NCBI GenBank assembly: GCA_023053545.1
Contig: JAKZAN010000002.1
Coordinates: 13,140,790-13,204,789, forward strand
Length of the DNA stretch: 64,000 bases
Source: Lepidurus packardi
Taxonomy: Eukaryota; Arthropoda; Branchiopoda; Notostraca; Triopsidae
Direction of reading: 5' to 3'
Every line of letters begins with the position of its first letter. Positions within the stretch are counted from its first letter, which is position 1. A model generated the notes under the pieces. That model was given only the letters and a program-made list of their open reading frames with translations. It had not been told where the DNA came from and did not search any database. Below, piece by piece: positions 42,150 through 61,522 of the stretch. A program made the position numbers and the translations under genes.

Positions 42150-43567
42150 TTAGCTTCTATTTGCGGGACGTCGTTGAGCGGGGTTCAAGCCCAAAGGGAC
42201 GCCTGCTCCAGCGGGGAGATCTTGCTCTTCTTCGGCTTCCTCTCCCAACTGCTGAGCGTTACGGTTGTCCTTGTCGACGGTATCAGGAGCAGCAGTCGCG
42301 GGTACATCACAATCTTCAGTCGGTGGGTTCACGCAACGGAGGGAACGTTTGTCGAAGACCAAAGTGGCAGGGCAACGTTGAAGACGAGGGTAACCTCCTT
42401 GGCAAGCCCAGTAACGGTTGCAAGACTTGCCCAAAGGCACGTTACCGTTGGCATCATCCTTGCAGAGAGCTATGGAAGACATAAAAGTCATCATGAGACA
42501 TGACATATGACAAAGGAATTGGCAAAGGCAGATTTATTGACAGATTTAGATGGTTTAAGATGAACTTACGGTGCTTTTGGCATCCTTCGACGTTTTGGGG
42601 CCAGTCGCAGGCGTGGGAGTCTTCGTTGTAAAGCAAACCGCCGATACAGAACTGTTCAATGGCGGTTCCGTTCCAGCAAGTCCAGTAGCGAGTGCAGGAA
42701 GATTCGTGGCCGAAGATTCCGTACGACCAGTCGCAGTGGTCAGAGCCATGGGGGGGATCTAATTATTTTGAAAATTTTCCAAATTTTAGTGTTGATAGTG
42801 TGGTATTGATATTGAATTTTCCAATTTTAGTATTGATAGTGTGGTATTGATATTGACTTTTCCAATTTTAGTATTGATAGTGTGGTATTGATATTGAATT
42901 TTCCAATTTTAGTATTGATAGTGTGGTATTGATATTGAATTTTCCAATTTTAGTATTGATAGTGTGGTATTGATATTGAATTTTCCAATTTTAGTGTTGA
43001 TAGTGTGGTATTGATATTGAATTTTCCAATTTTAGTATTGATAGTGTGGTAGTTTGATCAATCTGATAGTAGTAACTTACTAGCTAGTTGTTTGCCTTCG
43101 CAGTAATCATTACGCCACGGGTAATCGCAGTTTTCAGATACTCCCTTAGCACGTCCAGAGAAGACTAGACCGTTGGGACAGTCCACAACATCGACCTTAC
43201 CGTCCACGCAAACGTGGTAACGGTCGCAATAGGTGGCGTCACCTACCATCTTCGCTTTCACTTGACAAGCATCTTCTTGGTCTCCTTTTCGCTGGGCCAT
43301 CCCTATGAATAATTTCAAAGATTAGCTTAACTTTAATCCGGGATCGCATTACGAAACTCTTCAAGGGTCTAAAAGCTTCTAATTTTAACTTTTCAAAGCT
43401 ATACAAATTTCCAAATATATTCAAATTTTGAATCTAGAGCGTTTCGAACATTTCAAGCTACACAAGTTTGAAGCGTCAACAATGAATTCCAAGGGGAATA
43501 GAAGGGTCTTCGTCTTACCTAAAGAGGCTACCATGAGTACTACTCCACACACTGCGAAGGCTTTCAT
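42150..43567 (-). CDS. CPAP3-type protein with three chitin-binding domains, subgroup unclear
   Basis: Four exons on the minus strand. Exon 1 gives a signal peptide (MKAFAVCGVVLMVASLG). Domain 1: CQVKAKMVGDATYCDRYHVC, VDCPNGLVFSGRAKG, CDYPWRND. Domain 2: CDWSYGIFGHESSCTRYWTC, CIGGLLYNEDSHACDWPQNV. Domain 3: CKDDANGNVPLGKSCNRYWA, QRCPATLVFDKRSLRC. An acidic, Glu/Pro-rich tail follows and ends RRPANRS. Each domain keeps six cysteines, but domain 1 lacks the usual CPxxxG start and is the most divergent in the cluster. I cannot place it in a named obstructor class; Gasp/obst-D-like is possible. Intron 2 is a 41-nt repeat array. Confidence 0.82.
42770..43050. repeat. 41-nt tandem array in a CPAP3 intron
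   Basis: Six to seven nearly perfect copies of gtattgatagtgtggtattg followed by atattgaattttccaatttta fill the intron between the first- and second-domain exons. Occasional g/a differences (gtgttg for gtattg) mark individual units. Confidence 0.92.
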
Positions 43568-46005
43568 TGTTGCAACGGTCGCTTCTGGAAAACACTCAGA
43601 ATGTAGCCAAAGTTTTAAAAGGTATTGCACTAAAGAGAGGGCTTTGCTCTCTTGGAAACTACTGGGAAGTGAATGATGAAAGTCATGAAATGCGTCGAGC
43701 TTTTCTACCAGGCGTCCGGACGATGGACTCTCCATACATGGTAGGGCCGCGGGGTGGGTTGTGGGTTGTTCTAGTAGGCGAACCTGCAGCGTTCTCCGAG
43801 AAACCTTTCACTAAACTTTGTGAATCTTCGTTTTCTTCTGCTTCGTCTCCTCCCCAAGTCTTCAAGTTGAAGATACAGACACACCTGTTTTCATGAGACT
43901 GTTTTTTCTTCTTGTTTCATTCCCACGCGGTTATAAATTTGCACATGCTTTTGAATTCCAGGAAATCTGGTAAGGGAAAATTGCCAAAGAACCTTTCAAG
44001 CATTGCAAAGTTCGTCCGATATGCGAAATACAAACCTTCCAAATATTTCTTGTTTTTTTTTTATAGAGAATATACTATAGTTCTAATATACTATACTTTA
44101 GTTTTAATATACTATACTTTAGTTCTAATATACTGTACTTTAGTTCTAATATACTATACTTTAGTTCTAATATACTATACTTTAGTTCTAATATACTATA
44201 CTTTAGTTCTAATATACTGTACTTTAGTTCTAATATACTATACTTTAGTTCTAATATACTATACTTTAGTTCTAATATACTATACTTTAGTTCTAGTATA
44301 CTATACTTTAGTTCTAATATACTATACTTTAGTTCTAGTATACTGTACTTTAGTTCTGATATACTGTACTTTAGTTCTAATATACTATACTTTAGTTCTG
44401 GTATACTATACTTTAGTTCTAATATACTATACTTTAGTTCTAATATACTGTACTTTAGTTTTAATATACTATACTTTAGTTTTAATATACTATACTTTAG
44501 TTCTAATATACTATACTTTAGTTCTAATATACTGTACTTTAGTCCTAATATACTATACTTTAGTTCTAATATACTATTCTTTAGTTCTATATCTTTAGTT
44601 CTAAGTCTTGTGGAACTGAACCGCATTACTTCACCTGTATTTCTTTCAGGATACACTCTTTCTGCCCTCCAGAAACAACCTGTTCCTTTCCAGGTGACCG
44701 ATAGGTAAAGGTATTCCTCTTAAAGATAAAACTCCCCTCTTGCTCTCCTTTCTCCTCGTTTTCTCTTGCACTATCGTAACCAAAAGGGATCACGCTGAAG
44801 CCGAAACAATCGAATTTCCAATTGGATGGGGCAAAATTCTGGACCATAGCGTTTAAAAGGGCATTATGGTTAAGGAAAGTTCAGGAGAAGGCAACGGATC
44901 GTGAGAAAACCGTGAGGTAAAAGCTGGTTAGGCATAACTTTGTGGTTTTAAAAGGAAGCTTGGGAAGAAAACCGAGAGAACCTCTTATTAGGACCGCTCT
45001 GGGTCTTTCGGGCACTTTCATTTTTTTCTTGGGTAAAGGAACGCTGGAGAAAGTTGCTTACTCCACAGGCTTTGAATTTCAATGGAGGGGAGAACTGTTA
45101 AGGAGAAAGTTGCGCGGTAGCTTTCATTCAGAGGCATGCTAAACAGTCAGGTTTTCCGAAAAAAAAACATTATGGAAATATTCACAAAAAAAGTTATCGA
45201 GGACAATCGTCTTGTTGTGTTTGGTAGTCTGTAGAATGTCTGATAGAATGTAAATTGTTTGGCAAGGTTTTTCTCATTGAGGGTTGGATGAAGCTCATCT
45301 GTTAGAATGTTCAGGACCCATTTTTCCAGTCAAGGAGCATTGGACGGAGGAATAGAAGACAAGCGAAAGAGAAAGTGCTGGGAAAACATGGTCGGACTAG
45401 GAGGACGTGGCACAGTTGTTTGTGAAAAGGTGTGCATACAAAAGATGGGCCATTGCCAAGGTAGTTTATAAGACAAATGACCATAACATCGTCACAACAA
45501 GGCACCAGCACGGTTTACGCACTGTCCAAATTCCCTGATAACTGTATGTGAAAGTTTAATCGCCCCAGGTTACATTCCCCAAATCCTTAATAGCATGCGC
45601 CCTTCAACTGTTTTATTCCGTATATATGTATTATTTTATAGCAATAAGGAACTATAATTAGTTGTACGGGCTTTAGTGAATTACAGGAATAATTTTCTTT
45701 CCCCAAAAACCGTTTTATTTGAATTTTCCATTTTCCATTTTTGTTGGTGAAACTCTACCTTTAGCGCCCCTTCTGTCAAAGTTCCGTACTTAAAGCACGG
45801 GTTTCGCTAGAGGGCAGGAAGGGTACCAATACCACACGGTTAGCAAGAGTTGGGAGCAGTTTAGGGAAGAAAACTTCCCTAAAGCGCGAACGCAGCCAAC
45901 TTGCGAATGTTTTGTTTACAACGCGTTAAATCCGGTCCCCCCGAAAATTCATTATTGCTTCGTTGTTAATTTAATTAAAATTGCAGTGAAAAGAGTCTTC
46001 TAGCT
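43568..46005. other. Spacer between the last CPAP3 gene and NELF-B
   Basis: A 2.4-kb spacer whose only clear structure is the 21-nt minisatellite at 44075-44605. An acceptor-like aaattgcag ends at 45986, 19 nt before the NELF-B start codon, so NELF-B may have a spliced leader or 5' UTR exon. No further gene recognised. Confidence 0.5.
44075..44605. repeat. 21-nt minisatellite, about 24-25 copies
   Basis: Unit ttagttctaatatactatac with minor variants (ctgtac, ttttaa, tctagt). Because 21 is a multiple of three and the unit lacks stops in several frames, both strands show long open frames; these are artefacts. Confidence 0.95.
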
Positions 46006-48504
46006 ATGAGCAAACCCAATTTTACGCCTATTACAACAGCCCCACCGGGACCTGTAGGCTTGGAAGTCTTGGGAATCCCTGGACGCGATTATTTAAGAGA
46101 AGCTTTAACCAGTTGCAGTGATCCGCTTCAAGCTATCGAAGAATTCCAGGTTTCATTCTATAAAAAAAAACGTTCTGAATCTATTTCTAATGCAAATTTT
46201 TGTATGTATTAGGTTGAAAATGGTATTTTGTTACCCTCTTTACGTCCAATGATGCCGTTATTAGACCTCCATGGAGTGCGAAGGCTGGATTTCCATACTT
46301 CAGTCATGGAGGTTCTTATTTTTCCACGTTAAAACGCTTGTAATCTCTTGTAAACTTTATTTGTACATTTATAGGAACTTCGTGACAAGCTAGTGAGCCA
46401 AATTGCCGAATTAAGCCAAAAAGAAGGGAAAGACAAGGATAAGAAGCTGAGAGAATTGCTGAGCAAAAACTTTCCAGTGATAAAAATCAAAGCGCTGCGA
46501 CCTGTTGTCATGGCTGTCTTAAAACACATGTCTTCTGTCGAGGACAAGTACCTTAAAGTCCTTGTACGTCTCCTTTAGAAATCCTTAAATTACCGATTTC
46601 TTGTATCTTTCGTGTTTATTGATCCATTAATTCTATTCATTTCTTGTAATTTAGGTGAAAGACAAGGAATTGTATGATGATTGTGATACAGTGGTTAAAC
46701 GACAGATCTGGAAGGACAATCAATCCTTATTTGGCGACGAAGTATCGCCATTGTTAACCCAGTACATTCGCGAAAAGGAAAACGTCTTATTTAACCACGA
46801 AAATCTCACAAATCTTTTCTTCAATCCTTCTCCCAAAGTAATTACTCTTATTCTTAACAATTTTCGACTAAAAACTAGCTTATTTCAAATGTGGGCAAAC
46901 ATATTTGTTCAAAATTCTGCAAAAGAAAAAATAGATATAGTTTTAAGCTCAAAAATCGAATAAAACCTGCTCATTTATGCGTTTTACATACTAGGTGCGG
47001 CGCCAAGGTGAAGTAGTGCAGAAATTAGCACACATGATCGGCAGCAACGTCCGTTTATACGATATGGTGCTCCAGTTTTTGCGAACGCTGTTTTTACGCA
47101 CCCGGAATGTCCATTATTGCACTCTAAGGGCCGAATTGCTAATGGCATTGCACGATTTGGACATCCAGGACATCACGACTGTGGATCCTTGTCATAAATT
47201 CACATGGTGTGTGGACGCATGCATTCGCGAAAAAAACGTGGACGTCAAACGATCCCGAGAATTACAAGTACAAAAAATGAGTTTTTTTCGTTTAGGATAT
47301 GTTAAATAACGTTTTTTAATGACTAGGGGTTCCTCGATAGCATCAAATCAGGACAAGAACAAGTCTTGGGAGACTTGTCTATGATGCTGTGTGATCCTTA
47401 TGCGGTTCATTTCTTGGCCACGTCATGCTTGCGACTTTTACAGCACCAAATGGCCAATGAAGCATTACCCAGAGATCACGCGGTCTTAATTCTCCTTCTG
47501 AGAATGATGAATCTAGGTCTCAGTGCTTGGGACATGATCAATTCTCAAGTAGAAACCTTTTGATTCCGTAACAAAGGCTTTCATTTGTCTTAATTTGGCA
47601 TTTCCCTTCATTTTCCGGCGAAAAACGCGCTTAGGATTTCAAAGAACCAAGATTAAACGCGCACATGGTGACGAAATTCCTGCCAGCGTTAGTCTCGTTG
47701 ATGGTAGACGACCAAATCAGGTCCCTGAACTCGAAACTACCTCCAGATGAACGCGAATCTGCGATTTCCGTCATTGAGCACTCTGGTAAACTCATTTTTG
47801 GTCGTGAAACAGCGATTCGGTTAAGTTATTTTGGTGTTTGTGTGGAAATAGGTCCCCCGTCAGACGCGTATCAAGTGTATATCAATGAGAGCAGCGTGGC
47901 TTGTACTATGGCCATGTACTATACCTTGCAAGTGACCAGATCGAAAGATCGAGTGGCTTTAACGCGAATTCTGGGCACTTTAGCTACTAGCGACAACGAA
48001 AGAGCGTTCGAAGACCCGTTTTTGCATTCTTTGGTAAGCAAAGCAGGACTCGGTGACCTCAGGAGGGAAGTTGAAGGTATTTGTGTTTGTAGGTCGCGTC
48101 TTTGGTGCCCATGGCTGATGAATTTGCCAACGAATCCTTTTGCACGGTGGTCTTTGACGAGTTTTTCTTCACCGGATTGGGGAAAGAGAACGTTTTGAGG
48201 CATATGCTCAAGCTTTTATGGTACGTTTACCCCAAATTGCCCGCGTCGCGATTAGAAACCTTGGTGAAGGCCATGCAACCTGGAACGCAGGTAGTAATTT
48301 AGAGGATTTTTGTACAAAAATAGTGGGAAATTCATGGGATTTCGTCTTTTTTTCTGTCGAGTTTAGAACAGCGAAGCTGTCCACGTTTTGTATAGATCTT
48401 TGGTGGAGAAAGTAGAGCTTTTGCAGAAAGGACCTGCCTTACAACCTGCGCCTGACTACGATTCGCCGTTGATGAGCGTCCCGACTCCGGCGTCTTTATC
48501 GTAG
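46006..48504 (+). CDS. NELFB: Negative elongation factor B (NELF-B/COBRA1)
   Basis: About ten exons from ATG 46006 to TAG 48504. Stretches shared with human NELF-B run throughout: GRDYLREALTSCSDPLQAIE, ENGILLPSLRPMMPLLDLHG, ELRDKLVSQIAEL, LRPVVMAVLKHM, VKRQIWKDNQSLFGDEVSPL, RRQGEVVQKLAHMIGSNVRL, YDMVLQFLRTLFLRTRNVHY, CTLRAELLMALHDLDIQDIT, VDPCHKFTWCVDACIRE, GQEQVLGDLSMMLCDP, DEFANESFCTVVFDEFFFTG and a Pro/Ser-rich end. NELF-B is a HEAT-like helical subunit of the NELF complex, which holds RNA polymerase II at promoter-proximal pauses. A short in-frame stretch at 47786-47851 is read as an intron because it interrupts the conserved alignment and has GT...AG ends. Confidence 0.95.
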
Positions 48505-48654
48505 AAAGTTTGTTAACCAACCTGGAAATGTAACCAAAAGGAAAGTAATAGTTCGATTGATGAATGTAAACAATGTCAATGTATTTATACAAATATGTCA
48601 AGATGCATGTGAGTTATAGAAAACAGTTCTTTAGGATCCCTGGAGTCGCTTCTT

Positions 48655-48947
48655 CTACTGGTAGTATAATTCCAAATTCATCCCATCGTGGATCTCGTCT
48701 GGAAGAATTTAAAAAATGAAGAAATGAATTTCTGGTCAAGGAAGTAAGTTTCTAATGAGAAAGTTGTACAGTCTTGAAGCTGAATGTGGTCCTTGTAGAT
48801 TATGTACCACTTCTTAAGCACGATCTTATCCCAACGCGTTCCAGTTTGAGCGGCAATCAGCTTTTTCAAGTCCCCGATCGTGTCATCTGGGTTGCATTTC
48901 ACCCGGACTTTCTTGCCCAAGCGATCATTGCAAGTAATTTCTATCAT
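48655..48947 (-). CDS. UBL5: Ubiquitin-like protein 5 (UBL5/Hub1)
   Basis: Two exons (48947-48770, 48698-48655) join in phase to exactly 73 aa, the family length. The sequence [40 protein letters not shown] and the end [11 protein letters not shown] are nearly those of human UBL5. It ends in Tyr-Tyr-Gln, not Gly-Gly, so it is not conjugated like ubiquitin; it binds spliceosomal proteins (Snu66/SART1 type) and affects splice-site choice. It lies tail to tail with NELF-B, 150 nt apart. Its 5' end and upstream region are duplicated in tandem just upstream. Confidence 0.96.
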
Positions 48948-49468
48948 TCCTTTTCAGGTTGAAATGCCTAGATGAGTTTCATTTTAATATATAAGTTGAA
49001 TATATAAAAACTATTCATGTTATACCTAGTTTTCTAATTACTTTGTCGGAAAGTGCCAGGAAAATGCGACTCGTAACTAATTATAGCATTTCGGGAGAAG
49101 CTTTTCCCTGTTGTCAACCTATATGCTGCCACCTAGCGATACCTCCCTTTACTAAAAAAAATATGTTTGCGGAGCAAGGGTTGCATTTCACCCGGACTTT
49201 CTTGCCCAAGCGATCATTGCAAGTAATTTCTATCATTCCTTTTCAGATTTAAATGCCTAGATGAGTTTCATTTTAATATATAAGTTGGATATATATACTA
49301 TTCATGTTATACCTAGTTTTCTAATTACTTTGTCGGAAAATGCCAGAAAAATGCTAGTCGTAACTAATTATAGCGATTCGGGAGAAGCTTTCCCCTGTTG
49401 TCAACCGATATATGCTGCCACCTAGCGATAGCTCCCTTTACTAAATAATATGTTTGCGGAGCAAGGGA
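48889..49468. repeat. 289-nt tandem duplication of the UBL5 promoter and first 19 codons
   Basis: Copy 1 (48889-49179) and copy 2 (49180-49468) share gcatttcacccggactttct, aagtaatttctatcattcct, aatgcctagatgagtttcat, atacctagttttctaattac, tttgtcggaaa and atatgtttgcggagcaagg. The junction ggg is present at both ends (microhomology). Small differences such as gttgaa/atttaa show some age. Confidence 0.92.
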
Positions 49469-49966
49469 CGGAAATGGAGATGAAGAGCTATGCTATTGAG
49501 GGAGGGGGGGATAGTCCTAATCTACTTTAACTTAACCTAATTCAAATGAGACGTGGAAACGTTGCTCTATCATTTATGGAGCAGTTGGGACACAACTGCA
49601 TAGCCCCCTATCGGGAGCTACTTAGAAGCTCGTAGCAAAACCGTCTCCCGAAACGCTACAACTAATAGCAGCTGAAAACGCGTTCGGCCTAATGATAATA
49701 ACAACAGTGTTTGCCTAACGCAAGAAACGGCACAATCGGTTAGCGATCCGCAGCTCATCTGCTAGGGGGCTTGGTTCTTGTAGCCATGCTTGTACGATAC
49801 GGAACCGCGAAAGACTGACACGCCATCTAAGATGCACTTTATTTACTACGCCGCTTATCCTCCAGTCATTTCCAGTGTTTTGCCACGTGTGAACGTGAAA
49901 ATATAAGACCGGAACGGGACACAATTCAGCACAAACCGCGTCATAGCCTGTTATACGTAAGTTACT
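48948..49966. other. Divergent spacer between UBL5 and SPOUT1
   Basis: The first half is the duplicated UBL5 upstream region. The remainder is non-coding and should hold the SPOUT1 promoter. No extra gene seen. Confidence 0.55.
49180..49236 (-). pseudogene. Truncated UBL5 5' fragment
   Basis: ATG at 49236-49234 followed by the same 19 codons as UBL5 ([19 protein letters not shown]), then the frame leaves the gene at the duplication junction. It is a by-product of the tandem duplication, not a second gene. A start codon with its own copy of the upstream region remains, so transcription from it is conceivable. Confidence 0.85.
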
Positions 49967-51070
49967 ATGGCCAATTCTTATTTTAACAACACCAAGCACA
50001 ATAAGAAAGAGCAGCGTAGGCAAAAAACCGACAAATTCATCGCTCATTTAGACAGAGTCATCTCCAACGAGACCAACAATGAAACTTTCAGCTCGCCAGT
50101 CAAGAATGAAAGCCACCAGCCCCTCCCATCCGCAGCTGGCGAACCCATCAAAAAACGAAAACGTCCCAAACTGAAGAAAGTCTGCTTCGCAGTTCCTTGT
50201 TCCATCTTAGATAACGCGCAAACGTTGCAACTCAAATGCTTTCTTGCTGGCCAAGTGGCCCGAGCCGCCAGTTTATTCGGCGTCCAGGAAGTCGTCGTGT
50301 TCAACGACACGAATTTTCCGATTCCGCAGAACTCTGACGGCGAATTCGCACTCATGGGACGGAAAAGCCATCCCGCTTTGACGCTAGCCATGATCCTGCA
50401 GTACCTCGAGTGCCCGCCTTACCTCCGACAGCATTTATTTCCGCCCTTCAGCGAGTTTGAATGGGCCGACCAAATGAACCCTTTGCGTCTTCCGCATCAC
50501 TCGGAGAACTCGAGCGAAACCACGCTCTTCCGCGAAGGAATTACGACGAATCGTCCGGTGAAGCCTGGCAAAGGCTCTTACGTCAACGTCGGCCTCAAAC
50601 GCGAAGTCCAAGTGGACAAGTTACTAGAGCCGCAAGTCCGCGTCACGGTCCAGCTAGAACCGCAGAGTTTCGACGAAACCAACACGCGGAAACGCCAGAA
50701 AGGGGTGATTGTCTCCCCCGATGCGCCCGAAAAGGAGCAGAACTTATATTGGGGTTATACGGTTCGTTTAGCGCATTCTTTGCCCGAAGTCTTGCAAGCC
50801 AAGAAGTACGATCTCACAATTGGCACATCAGACAAGGGCCAGAACCTCGGTGACGTCACTTTGCCTTCCTTTAAGCGACTGTTGATCGTTTTTGGAGGTT
50901 TACAAGGTCTAGAAGCTGTGGTGGAGAACGATGAAAGCATTACAGCCACGAATCCGGCCGAGTTGTTCAACTTTTACCTCAATACGTGTCCCCATCAAGG
51001 CTCCAGGACGATCAGAACAGAAGAAGCTATTGTAATAACGCTGTCTGCCTTATCCTCTCACTTTTTGTAG
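49967..51070 (+). CDS. SPOUT1: SPOUT-domain RNA methyltransferase SPOUT1 (C9orf114/CENP-32)
   Basis: A single uninterrupted exon of 367 aa. The N-terminus is Lys/Arg-rich (KKRKRPKLKKV), followed by the SPOUT core: VPCSILDNAQTLQLKCFLAG, QVARAASLFGVQEVVVFND, LAMILQYLECPPYLRQHLFP, NPLRLPHHSE, FREGITTNRPVKPGKGSYVN, an OB-like insert RVTVQLEP, LYWGYTVRLAHSLPEV, YDLTIGTSDKG, LLIVFGGLQGLEAVVENDES and the knot region NTCPHQGSRTIRTEEAIVIT. The human protein is a SAM-binding methyltransferase linked to kinetochores and mRNA/miRNA methylation. Absence of introns is notable beside its intron-rich neighbours. XLF follows 156 nt downstream on the same strand. Confidence 0.95.
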   Translation: MANSYFNNTKHNKKEQRRQKTDKFIAHLDRVISNETNNETFSSPVKNESHQPLPSAAGEPIKKRKRPKLKKVCFAVPCSILDNAQTLQLKCFLAGQVARAASLFGVQEVVVFNDTNFPIPQNSDGEFALMGRKSHPALTLAMILQYLECPPYLRQHLFPPFSEFEWADQMNPLRLPHHSENSSETTLFREGITTNRPVKPGKGSYVNVGLKREVQVDKLLEPQVRVTVQLEPQSFDETNTRKRQKGVIVSPDAPEKEQNLYWGYTVRLAHSLPEVLQAKKYDLTIGTSDKGQNLGDVTLPSFKRLLIVFGGLQGLEAVVENDESITATNPAELFNFYLNTCPHQGSRTIRTEEAIVITLSALSSHFL

Positions 51071-51226
51071 CGAAACAATAGCATAAAATAAAAAAATACA
51101 ATCCTAATACAAAATACAATTCCTAAATACAATCCTAATACAGAATAATACAAGTTAACGAATTGAATGGTGTTTTGTTTCTATATTTCTAACTTTTTTT
51201 TTTTTATTTCGAGCAGTAGCACCGAT

Positions 51227-52316
51227 ATGACGTCATGGAGGGTATTGCCTGGGGCGCAACATTACTTTCATCGGTTAGAAAGGACTAGTGAGGATAGTTG
51301 GACGGTTTTATGGACGGATTTATCTCGAGTTTGGTCCGAATCCCTCTCGGGAAGCGATATTGAGCTGAGATGCAAGGTATAGAGAGAGAGAAATACTAGA
51401 AAGTTAAGTTTTAGGTTGATTGTTGCTGTAAACAGGAGCTAAATCGTTTGATTGAAGCACCGCCAGAGCGTTTGATCGAATGCATTCGATCGTCGTTGGC
51501 AGATATTGGGGCTGTAAAGGTCGGAAGTAATGAAAGTGCGCAATTGGAGGTCGTCATTAAGACTAAATTGGCCGGCCTGCCTTTTAATTGGTACTTTACG
51601 TTGAAAGAACAACCGCCAGAAGCTGTAAGAAGAGCTAGAATCTTCTGAAGTTTGAGTAATATGATATTTATTGGTATTCTTCGTGATTAAGGTCCTGAAA
51701 GAGATCACTTTACCGCTGCTTACGGTAACCAAAGAATTGATTCTACGTCAGAAACAGTTGTTCCATATACTGAAGCGGAAGGAGGCGGAAATTGAAGATT
51801 ATAGAACTTCCGGAGCCAAAGTTTCGAGAAGTATTATCTCCCTTTTGAGCCGATTAAAAACGACTGAACTTAATTTAAATATTTCGTTTAGGGCAGTTGG
51901 AAACGCAGCCGTTTGACGAGCAAGTTTTTCTAAGCCAAACTAGTCTAATTGGACTGGAAGTTAAGGAAAAGCCAATCCTAACCTTCGATTTCGTTACGAG
52001 TAACTTGCCAGAGCTATATGGGAACATTGAACGTGCCTTAAATAGCCCTTCTCGAGGGATTACTCATGCCGAAGGTAGAAAGTAAAACAAATTAATGCCA
52101 ATGAATCAATTTAGATCTGTTTATAGCAGATTCCGATGTGACAATAAAGTTCGAGAAACCTGTCACTCCTGAAGCAATGCCTGTCATCAAGCAGGAAACC
52201 ATTGAAGAGCCTATTGATATTCCCAGAATCGAAATGGTTATGCCTATCCTGTCACCTGCAAAGGAAGTATTGGACATTAAACCTCCCAAACCGAAAAAGA
52301 AAAAGCTGATCGTCTA
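51227..52316 (+). CDS. NHEJ1: Non-homologous end-joining factor 1 (XLF/NHEJ1)
   Basis: Six exons; the first two are 51227-51376 and 51436-51624. The protein is about 290 aa (human 299). Aligned features are the head domain (MTSWRVLPGAQ at the start, VLWTDLSRVWSESL, CKELNRLIEAPPERLIECI, KLAGLPFNWYFTL), the coiled-coil stalk (PLLTVTKELILRQKQLF, KRKEAEIEDYRTSGAKVSR, LETQPFDEQVF) and a disordered tail ending KPPKPKKKKLIV, a basic Ku-binding motif (X-KBM) as in human XLF (...KRKKPRGLFS). XLF bridges XRCC4-LIG4 filaments in double-strand break repair. The ATG lies 11 nt after a pyrimidine tract and AG (cgagcag), suggesting a 5' UTR intron or trans-splice site. Confidence 0.9.
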
Positions 52317-52889
52317 ATTTCCGCTCCTTTCTCCGTTTTTCGTAAAAGATTGGCATTCTCTGTAATGGTTTTCCAAGTTATGCGAGTTTCATATTGTTAA
52401 AATAATTAGTTGTACGTATTCTGGTATATATAGCTAATTTCCTTAATTAATTCCTAATTTGTAAGCCATTCCTGTTAGTTTTACAGCCATTTAAACCGAT
52501 TTTCTGGTCTGTGTAGAGCATAGCATGTAGGGAATAGTGTAAAGCGCTTCCGTTAGATGGTGTAGGTCCTCACTTTCTGGTCGTAATTCCTGCCAGGAAT
52601 AGTGTGTAGCCCTTCCGTTAGATGGTGCATGCCTTCACTTTCTGGTCGTAATTCCTAGTAGGAAATATTGGAAATTCCGTCGACTACACAGTTGCGCTGA
52701 AGGGGCAAGCCCTGCTGGCCAAATTTGCGTTTGCGGTGTCAGGAGAGGAAGTGGAAATACGAGCCCTATTTTGGTGTGAATGAATCTGCAGAATTGATTC
52801 GGTTTATTGCGTGCGACGTCTTTAAACTGGCTGTAGGAAGCCCTCAAAAGTAATTTGCAGTCTTTCAAAAGGGGTGTTTTGTGGCCAAA
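52317..52889. other. Spacer between XLF and dynamin
   Basis: Holds the XLF 3' UTR and the dynamin promoter and 5' UTR, plus a short tandem duplication at 52525-52670. No gene seen. Confidence 0.5.
52525..52670. repeat. About 72-nt two-copy tandem duplication
   Basis: ggaatagtgt..ag.gcttccgttagatggtg is followed in both copies by cctcactttctggtcgtaat/cttcactttctggtcgtaat and tcct. Confidence 0.85.

Positions 52890-61522
<8,633 letters not shown>

Noticed and set aside
43912-44656. Long open frames on both strands with perfect 7-residue repeats
   Set aside because: They read the 21-nt minisatellite; no start context, splice sites or family resemblance.
49180-49252. A second UBL5 gene
   Set aside because: Only 19 codons are present before the duplication junction.
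50461-50853. Open frame within SPOUT1 in another frame
   Set aside because: Shadow of the 367-aa SPOUT1 frame, which has full family support.
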